Positions 1 through 4,599 of a stretch of DNA of 5,731 nucleotides are shown in pieces. The stretch covers positions 1 to 5,731 of the forward strand of contig DAOWHI010000124.1 in NCBI GenBank assembly GCA_030641505.1, in the 5' to 3' direction. Position 1 is the stretch's first letter. Every line of letters begins with the position of its first letter. Below the pieces are notes generated by a model. That model was not told where the DNA came from, did not search any database, and worked only from the letters and a program-made list of their open reading frames with translations. The position numbers and the translations under genes are program-made. The stretch comes from Gemmatimonadota bacterium (lineage in GTDB: Bacteria; Gemmatimonadota; Gemmatimonadetes; JACCXV01; JAHWKZ01).

Positions 1-33
1 ACGATCGTCGAGAGCGCCGGCTTTCCAGTGCAT
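1..33 (-). CDS. Possible start of a further leftward gene (partial, weak)
   Basis: After the TAG stop of the beta-CASP nuclease gene there is a gap of 17 bases and then an ATG on the minus strand (33-31). It opens a frame of 11 codons, MHWKAGALDDR, that runs off the window edge. Position and strand suit a next gene in the leftward cluster. There is no Shine-Dalgarno sequence before the ATG and the peptide is too short to recognise, so this is only a candidate. No terminator hairpin with a T-run is visible between 1 and 50, which is consistent with transcription continuing. Confidence 0.2.
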   Translation of the reverse strand, partial: MHWKAGALDDR

Positions 34-50
34 GGATCTAAAGATACCCG

Positions 51-1463
51 CTACCCGGCGGACCGTCCGTTGGGCTCGAGGTCGACGCGATCCCCTGGCT
101 CGGGCACCGACGCGCGCCACCCGAGCTCGTCATCGAGCCGGGCCACCAGCGCCGCCGCCGCATCGGGTTCGCCGTGCACGGCGTACGCGGCGTGGGGCGG
201 TTGCGTCGTTGTACCCAGCCACTGCATCAGCTCGTTGCCTCCGGCGTGCGCCGACATCCCGTGCAGCATCTCTACGGTCGCGCGAACCGGGACCTCGTCC
301 CGAAAGATGCGAAGAGTACGATCGCCGGAGGCCAGCTGGTGGCCGCGCGTCCCATACGCCTGGTAGCCGACCATGAGTACCGTAGTCCGCGGGTCCGGCC
401 GCCGCTTTCTCATGTGGTGGAGGATGCGACCACCGGTCACCATCCCGCTGGCCGAGATAATGATAATCGGCGCATCGATCTCATTGATCGCCTTCGATTG
501 CTTGCTGCTGCGGGCGAGCCGAAAGTCCGTACATCGGAGTGGTGTGTCCTCGGCGGTCAGTCGCTCCCATGTCTTGTCATCGAACTCTTCGCGGTGACGG
601 CTGTAGATCTCAACCGCGTCGAGCGCCATTGGACTGTCGACGAACGTCGGCAAACAAGGAATCCGACCAGCGCGCTCGAGCTCGTTCAGATGAACCATCA
701 GCGCCTGGGTTCGACCGATGGCAAACGCCGGCACGATTAGCGCGCCACCGCGCTCTACCGCCTCCAACACCACGCGTTCGAGTTGATCGGCGATCGGCTC
801 GTGCTCGTGAACGCGGTCGCCGTAAGTCGACTCTGTCACCACGTAATCGGCGTCGCCGATCGGATCCGGATCCGGGAGGATCGGCACCCCGAACCGCCCG
901 ATGTCACCCGAGAAGACGACCCTCGATCGGGTTCCGTTCTCCTCGATGTCAAACGTTACGAACGCCGCCCCGATGATGTGCCCAGCGCGATGGTAGGTCG
1001 CGGTAAGACCGTTGCCGAGGTCGATCAGCTCGCCGTGAGCGATCGGCTTTGCGAGCTTAGCAGCCGCGCGGCCCTCATCGGCTGTGTAAAGCGGCAACGC
1101 CGGCGTATGCGAAGTCGCTTTCTTGCGATTGCGGTAGCGCGCCTCCTCCTCCTGGAGCCCGCCCGAGTCCTCGAGCAGCACACGGAGTAGATCGACGGTC
1201 GCCGGCGTCGCGTACACCTCACCGGCGAAGCCTTGGCCAAGAAGCCGTGGCAGGTAACCGGTGTGGTCGATATGCGCGTGAGTCAATACGACCGCATCGA
1301 TCGAGGCCGCATCAAACGGTAACGGCTCCCAGTTTCGCTGGCGTAGTTTTTTGGAGCCCTGAAAGAGACCACAGTCGATCAGAATCCGGCGTCCAGCAGC
1401 CTCCAACAGGTGCTTGGAGCCGGTCACGACCTTGGCCGCGCCGATGAACTCAATCGTCGCCAC
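51..1463 (-). CDS. MBL-fold / beta-CASP RNA-processing nuclease
   Basis: Predicted cytoplasmic zinc-dependent ribonuclease of the metallo-beta-lactamase/beta-CASP superfamily, 470 residues, close to the usual length for bacterial members such as Thermus TTHA0252. The MBL half shows THAHIDH (residues 61-67, Zn ligands H62, H64, D66, H67), AGHIIGA (H162) and SGDIGR (D187). The beta-CASP half shows TESTYGD (E211, motif A), VPAFAIGRTQ (244-253), SGMVTGGRILHH (339-350), GMSAHAGGNEL (H406) and VHGE (H430). All expected metal and catalytic positions are present, so the enzyme should be active. The family cleaves RNA endonucleolytically, and some relatives are also 5' exonucleases; the substrate here is unknown. 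There is no signal peptide. The start is GTG, 11 bases after the queA stop and without a clear Shine-Dalgarno sequence, suggesting translational coupling to queA. The next in-frame ATG is well inside the MBL domain, so the GTG is preferred. The family is certain; the exact role is inferred. Confidence 0.93.
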   Translation of the reverse strand: MATIEFIGAAKVVTGSKHLLEAAGRRILIDCGLFQGSKKLRQRNWEPLPFDAASIDAVVLTHAHIDHTGYLPRLLGQGFAGEVYATPATVDLLRVLLEDSGGLQEEEARYRNRKKATSHTPALPLYTADEGRAAAKLAKPIAHGELIDLGNGLTATYHRAGHIIGAAFVTFDIEENGTRSRVVFSGDIGRFGVPILPDPDPIGDADYVVTESTYGDRVHEHEPIADQLERVVLEAVERGGALIVPAFAIGRTQALMVHLNELERAGRIPCLPTFVDSPMALDAVEIYSRHREEFDDKTWERLTAEDTPLRCTDFRLARSSKQSKAINEIDAPIIIISASGMVTGGRILHHMRKRRPDPRTTVLMVGYQAYGTRGHQLASGDRTLRIFRDEVPVRATVEMLHGMSAHAGGNELMQWLGTTTQPPHAAYAVHGEPDAAAALVARLDDELGWRASVPEPGDRVDLEPNGRSAG

Positions 1464-1474
1464 GAACGCCGAAG

Positions 1475-2518
1475 CTATACGATCAGCATCGCGTCGCCGT
1501 AGGAGTAGAACCGGTAGCCGGAATCGACGGCGTGACGGTAGGCGTCAAGAATGAGCTCGGTTCCGGCGAACGCGGCCACCAACAACAGCAGCGTCGATCG
1601 CGGCAGGTGGAAGTTCGTGACGAGCGCGTCGACGGATCGGAACTCGTGTCCGGGCCGTATAAAGAGGTCGGTCCAACCCTGGCGGTTGGGCGATTCGAGC
1701 GCCCGAACGGTGGTTGTCCCCACCGCCACCACGCGGTTGCCCCGTTGGCGGGCTCGCGCGACAGCGTCGGCGGTCGCCTCGGGCACGTCGATCCACTCGG
1801 CGTCCATTGTGTGGTCCTCAGCGCGCTCGGCGATCACCGGTCGAAACGTGCCCGGCCCAACATGGAGGGTGAGTGTCGCGCTCTCGATGCCGCGATCCTT
1901 TAGGCGATTCAACAACCCGGACGTAAAGTGGAGCCCGGCGGTCGGCGCAGCGATCGCACCACGGTGGGCTGCGTAAACGGTTTGATACCGTTCGCGATCG
2001 CTCGATTCGTCATCGCGATCGATATACGGCGGTAGTGGCACGTGTCCGTGTTCGGAGATCCACTCCCAGGCCGGCGCTGGAACATCGAGCTCGAGAGCGC
2101 GCATACCAGACCCTTCATGGGTGCCGGTGATCTCCGCCCACGCCTCCCGTGCCGGGCGGCCGTCACGCGACAGGAGCGTCAATCGCTCACCCGGCCGGGC
2201 CTTTCTCGCCGGTCTTACGAGCGCCTCCCACGTCCGCCCGGACGCCCGTTCGGGATCGGTATCGTCCAGCGGCCTGGCAAGCAGCAGCTCAACCTTGGCG
2301 CCCGAACTTCTTAGAGCGAACAGCCGCGCTGGAAACACCCGTGTGTCGTTCACCACCAGCAGGTCACCGGGCGCCAGCACCTCGACCAGATCCGGAAACT
2401 CGGCGTCGCGCCAGCCGCCGGTCTGGCGATCGACGATCAATAACCGACTTTCTTCGCGATGTGGCGCTGGGTACTGAGCGATCCGCCCAGACGGCAACTC
2501 GTAGTCGAAGGCGTCCAT
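1475..2518 (-). CDS. queA: S-adenosylmethionine:tRNA ribosyltransferase-isomerase QueA
   Basis: QueA transfers and isomerises the ribosyl group of S-adenosylmethionine onto 7-aminomethyl-7-deazaguanine at the wobble position of GUN-anticodon tRNAs. This makes epoxyqueuosine, the penultimate step of queuosine synthesis. The protein matches the family along its whole length. Using the start at 2518 (347 residues), it shows FDYELP near the N-terminus, NDTRVFPARL (57-66), GHVPLPPYI (158-166), AAPTAGLHFT (190-199), GTFRPV (223-228), VGTTTVRALE (266-275), TNFHLPRSTLLLLV (301-314) and GYRFYSYGDAMLI (334-346). An upstream in-frame ATG at 2542 would add eight residues (MPEGGAES). I prefer 2518 because family members begin just before the FDYELP-like motif and because GAGGGCGG lies about ten bases upstream of it. 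The gene lies 3' of the DUF2905 gene and 11 bases before the beta-CASP nuclease. The partner enzyme Tgt is not in the window. Cytoplasmic; identification is secure. Confidence 0.97.
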   Translation of the reverse strand: MDAFDYELPSGRIAQYPAPHREESRLLIVDRQTGGWRDAEFPDLVEVLAPGDLLVVNDTRVFPARLFALRSSGAKVELLLARPLDDTDPERASGRTWEALVRPARKARPGERLTLLSRDGRPAREAWAEITGTHEGSGMRALELDVPAPAWEWISEHGHVPLPPYIDRDDESSDRERYQTVYAAHRGAIAAPTAGLHFTSGLLNRLKDRGIESATLTLHVGPGTFRPVIAERAEDHTMDAEWIDVPEATADAVARARQRGNRVVAVGTTTVRALESPNRQGWTDLFIRPGHEFRSVDALVTNFHLPRSTLLLLVAAFAGTELILDAYRHAVDSGYRFYSYGDAMLIV

Positions 2519-2528
2519 CGACTCTGCA

Positions 2529-2536
2529 CCGCCCTC
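2529..2536 (-). promoter_or_regulatory. Ribosome binding site favouring the inner queA start
   Basis: On the minus strand GAGGGCGG ends ten bases before the ATG at 2518. No comparable purine run precedes the alternative ATG at 2542, which is separated from the DUF2905 stop by only 15 bases. This supports the shorter queA start, but the sequence is an imperfect Shine-Dalgarno match. Confidence 0.45.
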
Positions 2537-2557
2537 AGGCATTGACGTAATGGCTCG

Positions 2558-2770
2558 TTAGCGTATCAGGAAGTTGAGCAGCAGGGTGAGAACGATCGAG
2601 ACGACGAGCGATGTTGCGAGCGGAATGTAGATCGTGGTTTCTTCGCGACGGATCAGAATGTCGCCGGGGAGCTTTCCCGCTCCGGGGATCTTGGGTCCCA
2701 AGAGAAACAGGACGCCGAGCACGACACATACCAGGCCGAACAGGATCAGGAGTCGTGCGAGCTCGCCCAC
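2558..2770 (-). CDS. DUF2905 family small membrane protein
   Basis: A 70-residue protein with two hydrophobic segments, about residues 5-25 and 49-68. They are joined by a loop carrying the family signature GPKIPGAGKLPGDI (25-38) followed by the charged stretch IRREETT. This is the standard layout and length of DUF2905 proteins, small inner-membrane proteins of unknown function. DUF2905 genes are often found beside ruvB and queA; here queA follows, but no ruv gene is present. The start is GTG at 2770, supported by the strong Shine-Dalgarno GAGGGAG seven bases upstream. That site lies within the coding sequence of the preceding 123-residue gene, and the two genes overlap by 25 bases, so they are very probably co-transcribed and translationally coupled. 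The family call is confident; no function can be given. Confidence 0.9.
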   Translation of the reverse strand: MGELARLLILFGLVCVVLGVLFLLGPKIPGAGKLPGDILIRREETTIYIPLATSLVVSIVLTLLLNFLIR

Positions 2771-3117
2771 TCCGGATCTCCCTCGGCCAATCGGCCGATT
2801 TGGCGCACACGATCAATCGACACAACGAGATCACGACGGCCGTCACCCAACTCCCGCCAGTGCGCGACGTACCCCATGACCTTGCGCTGAACGTCCGGCG
2901 TCGGCCCTTGCTGGGTCTCGAGAAACTTCTGACACACCGCACCGAGATCGATCTCGAACCGTCGTTCGAGTCGCCGTATCGTTCGACACAACCTGAGCTT
3001 CGCCACGTCGCCGATAATCTCCAGCTGACGCGCCATGCGAGTCGGCGAGTTGTCGTGCACGCGGTACCGCTCGGCTGCGGTCTCGGCTTGATCAGAGGTC
3101 AAAGCGATGAAGTGCAT
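2746..3117 (-). CDS. Hypothetical protein, 123 residues, first gene of the leftward cluster
   Basis: I do not recognise this protein. It starts with ATG at 3117 and ends in TGA at 2746, overlapping the DUF2905 gene by 25 bases. The product is soluble-looking, with no membrane segment or signal peptide. A basic, probably helical stretch at about residues 27-56 contains repeated arginines (CRTIRRLERRF). A second likely helix follows from about 57 to 70, then the linker GPTPDVQ and another helix with YVAHWREL (83-90). The C-terminal tail DPEWASSHDS is polar. There are two cysteines (C44, C62) without a metal-binding pattern. Codon third positions are mostly G or C, as in a real gene of this genome, and the tight overlap with DUF2905 supports translation. 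There is no clear Shine-Dalgarno sequence before the ATG, so a short or leaderless mRNA is possible. An inner ATG at residue 28 is an alternative start. It could be a small regulatory or RNA-binding protein, but nothing proves that. Confidence 0.7.
   Translation of the reverse strand: MHFIALTSDQAETAAERYRVHDNSPTRMARQLEIIGDVAKLRLCRTIRRLERRFEIDLGAVCQKFLETQQGPTPDVQRKVMGYVAHWRELGDGRRDLVVSIDRVRQIGRLAEGDPEWASSHDS
2778..2784 (-). promoter_or_regulatory. Ribosome binding site of the DUF2905 gene
   Basis: GAGGGAG on the minus strand ends seven bases before the GTG start codon at 2770. It lies within the end of the upstream 123-residue gene. It is the best Shine-Dalgarno match in the leftward cluster and decides for the GTG start of the DUF2905 gene. 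Confidence 0.75.
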
Positions 3118-3129
3118 ACGCCGATCGGC

Positions 3130-3135
3130 AATATA
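3130..3135 (-). promoter_or_regulatory. Possible -10 box for the leftward cluster
   Basis: On the minus strand TATATT (matching TATAAT at five of six positions) lies 12 bases before the ATG of the 123-residue gene. A transcript starting about seven bases downstream would have a leader of only a few bases, which agrees with the absence of a Shine-Dalgarno sequence. I find no convincing -35 box at the right distance, so the call is tentative. Confidence 0.35.
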
Positions 3136-3139
3136 CCGC

Positions 3140-3186
3140 CCAAATACAGGAATCCTCTGTGGAGGTGGACTTATTTGGTTATTTGG
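3140..3186. repeat. CCAAATA / TATTTGG inverted repeat with tandem TTATTTGG copies
   Basis: CCAAATA at 3140-3146 is the reverse complement of TATTTGG, which occurs twice, at 3172-3178 and 3180-3186. The two right-hand copies are part of a perfect 8-base tandem repeat TTATTTGG (3171-3178 and 3179-3186). All lie in the divergent intergenic region before arsR. Such short repeats are typical of sites for dimeric winged-helix repressors and could let ArsR act on both promoters, but binding is inferred. Confidence 0.5.
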
Positions 3187-3193
3187 CTAAACT
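3166..3193 (+). promoter_or_regulatory. Putative promoter of the arsR-acr3 operon
   Basis: A -35-like TGGACT (3166-3171) and a -10-like TAAACT (3188-3193) are separated by 16 bases; each matches its consensus at four of six positions. Transcription would then begin at about 3200-3201, exactly at the ATG of arsR, giving a leaderless message. That would explain why no Shine-Dalgarno sequence stands at a usable distance before this ATG. The call depends on the arsR start at 3201; if translation starts at the GTG at 3159, this promoter cannot be the main one. Confidence 0.4.
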
Positions 3194-3198
3194 GCCAA
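3183..3198. promoter_or_regulatory. Putative ArsR operator (TTGGC-N6-GCCAA)
   Basis: A perfect five-base inverted repeat TTGGC (3183-3187) and GCCAA (3194-3198) is separated by six bases, and its centre is the proposed -10 box TAAACT. ArsR-family dimers bind short imperfect palindromes that overlap the promoter of their own operon and block RNA polymerase until metalloid binds. The position immediately before arsR fits autoregulation. The palindrome is short, so chance cannot be excluded. Confidence 0.45.
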
Positions 3199-3200
3199 GG

Positions 3201-3542
3201 ATGAGAAGGCTCGAAGGACAGACCAAGCGCCGGTTGGAAGCGCAGGCTCGAGTAATCAAGGCGTTAGCTCACCCGACCCGTCTCTTTCTGGTCGAGGAAC
3301 TCTGCCGGGAAGAGCGCTGCGTCTGCGAGCTAGCCGAGATGGTCGGCTCGGACATGTCAACCGTTTCCAAACACCTCGCCCTACTCCGGGAGGCTGGGAT
3401 CGTGCAGGACGAGAAGCGAGGCAAGCAGGTCTTCTATCGTTTGCGCATGGACTGCGCGCTGGATTTCGCCTCCTGCGCGAGCACGATTCTCGAAGAGACG
3501 TCTCACCGCCAGCTGGAGGCGATAACGATGCGTCATGAGTGA
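3201..3542 (+). CDS. arsR: ArsR-family arsenic-responsive transcriptional repressor
   Basis: Winged-helix repressor that should bind the ars operator as a dimer and dissociate when As(III) or Sb(III) is bound. From the ATG at 3201 it has 113 residues, normal for the family. HPTRLFLVEELC (residues 24-35) is the typical opening helix, and CELAEMVGSDMSTVSKHLAL (42-61) is the helix-turn-helix with its recognition helix. EKRGKQVFYRL (71-81) is the beta-wing. Five cysteines stand at 35, 40, 42, 85 and 92; the pair in RCVCEL and the later pair in DCALDFASC are the likely metalloid ligands, a pattern known from ArsR proteins of several phyla. A GTG at 3159 would add 14 residues and has AGGAA six bases before it. 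I prefer 3201 because the added stretch is AT-rich and full of operator-like repeats. The stop overlaps the acr3 start by 8 bases (ATGAGTGA), so the two genes form an operon. Confidence 0.92.
   Translation: MRRLEGQTKRRLEAQARVIKALAHPTRLFLVEELCREERCVCELAEMVGSDMSTVSKHLALLREAGIVQDEKRGKQVFYRLRMDCALDFASCASTILEETSHRQLEAITMRHE
3515..3519 (+). promoter_or_regulatory. Probable ribosome binding site for acr3
   Basis: GGAGG within the end of arsR lies 15 bases before the acr3 ATG at 3535, longer than the ideal spacing. With the 8-base overlap of the arsR stop and acr3 start, re-initiation by ribosomes finishing arsR is a likely contribution. Confidence 0.45.
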
Positions 3543-4599
3543 AGGCATCGCACGCCGACTCTCGCTACTGGATCGCTATCTGACACTGTGGATCTTTCTC
3601 GCCATGGCGGTAGGTGTAGCCATAGGGGCGCGGTGGTCCGGCGTCGCTGAGTTCTGGGAACACTTCACCGTGGGTACGACCAATCTACCCATCGCAATCG
3701 GTCTGATCCTCATGATGTACCCGCCGCTGGCCAAGGTGCGCTACGAGGAGTTGCCCGATGTCTTCCGCAACTGGCGGATTCTGGGTTTGTCTCTGGTGCA
3801 GAACTGGATCATCGGGCCGAGCCTGATGTTCGCCTTGGCGATTCTCTTCCTGCGCGATCAGCCCGAGTACATGGTCGGCGTCATCATGATCGGCCTCGCG
3901 CGGTGCATCGCCATGGTGATCGTTTGGAACGAGCTGGCCAAGGGTGACTCCGAGTATGCGGCGGGCCTGGTGGCGTTGAATAGCGTGTTCCAGGTGCTCT
4001 TCTACAGCCTCTACGCCTGGATCTTCATCACCAAGCTGCCGCCGCTGTTCGGATTGGAGGGCTCGATCGTCGACATCAGCATGGGCCAGATCGCTGAGAG
4101 CGTCTTCATCTACCTGGGGATACCGTTCCTGGCCGGTATGCTAACTCGCCTTGTCCTGGTCAAGATCAAAGGACGGGAGTGGTACGAGAGGGCGTTCATC
4201 CCAAAGATCTTACCCCTGACCCTGGTAGCCCTGTTGTTCACCATTCTGGTGATGTTCAGCCTGAAGGGTGACCAGATCGTAGGAATTCCGGGCGCCGTGC
4301 TCCGCATCGCTGCGCCGCTGTTGATCTACTTCGTAGTGATGTTCCTGGTGAGCTTTTGGATGGGGCGGAAGATCGGCGCCGATTACTCCAAGACGGCAAC
4401 GCTCTCCTTCACAGCAGCGTCGAACAACTTCGAGCTGGCCATCGCGGTCGCAGTCGCAGTCTTCGGCATCGAATCGGGCGTCGCCTTTGCTGCGGTTATC
4501 GGGCCGCTCGTTGAGGTTCCGGTCCTGATCGGATTGGTGAACGTCGCCCTCTACTTCCAGCGCCGTTACTACGGAGTGGCACCTGAGAGCGCTAGCTGA
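3535..4599 (+). CDS. acr3: ACR3-family arsenite efflux permease
   Basis: Inner-membrane transporter that exports arsenite (and in some members antimonite), driven by the proton gradient. The 354 residues give about ten hydrophobic segments, near 18-36, 50-67, 82-105, 111-131, 142-166, 183-207, 223-243, 254-276, 288-312 and 314-341, the standard ACR3 topology. Family motifs are LLDRYLTLWIFLAM (11-24), PPLAKVRYEELP (63-74), GLARCIAMVIVWNELAKGD (120-138), SNNFELAIA (296-304) and GPLVEVPVLI (323-332). C124 in the fourth segment and E300 in the ninth are the residues known to be essential in characterised ACR3 proteins; their spacing, 176 residues, equals that of Cys129 and Glu305 reported for the Corynebacterium protein. 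The start MSEGIARRLS places the first helix normally. The gene overlaps arsR by 8 bases and is expected to be arsenite-inducible. Its last 31 bases are antisense to the end of the convergent TPR gene. It is complete, with no frameshift. It belongs to the ACR3 family, not the unrelated ArsB family. Confidence 0.97.
   Translation: MSEGIARRLSLLDRYLTLWIFLAMAVGVAIGARWSGVAEFWEHFTVGTTNLPIAIGLILMMYPPLAKVRYEELPDVFRNWRILGLSLVQNWIIGPSLMFALAILFLRDQPEYMVGVIMIGLARCIAMVIVWNELAKGDSEYAAGLVALNSVFQVLFYSLYAWIFITKLPPLFGLEGSIVDISMGQIAESVFIYLGIPFLAGMLTRLVLVKIKGREWYERAFIPKILPLTLVALLFTILVMFSLKGDQIVGIPGAVLRIAAPLLIYFVVMFLVSFWMGRKIGADYSKTATLSFTAASNNFELAIAVAVAVFGIESGVAFAAVIGPLVEVPVLIGLVNVALYFQRRYYGVAPESAS

Noticed and set aside
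34..50. Possible hairpin GGATCT/AGATACC after the nuclease gene stop
   Set aside because: The stem has a mismatch and a loop too small to fold, and no T-run follows on the minus strand, so it is not a credible terminator.
174..740. Plus-strand open frame of 188 codons inside the beta-CASP nuclease gene
   Set aside because: It lies entirely antisense to a gene with every catalytic motif intact, and its translation resembles no family.
3154..3165. Small hairpin CCTC-TGTG-GAGG in the divergent region
   Set aside because: The stem is only four base pairs and has no T-run, so it is neither a terminator nor a convincing operator.
2611..3204. Long plus-strand open frame of 197 codons covering the DUF2905 and 123-residue genes
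   Set aside because: It is antisense to two minus-strand genes that have better support: DUF2905 is a recognised family with a strong ribosome site, and the product of the plus-strand frame has no recognisable domain and an arginine-rich composition typical of shadow frames in GC-rich DNA.
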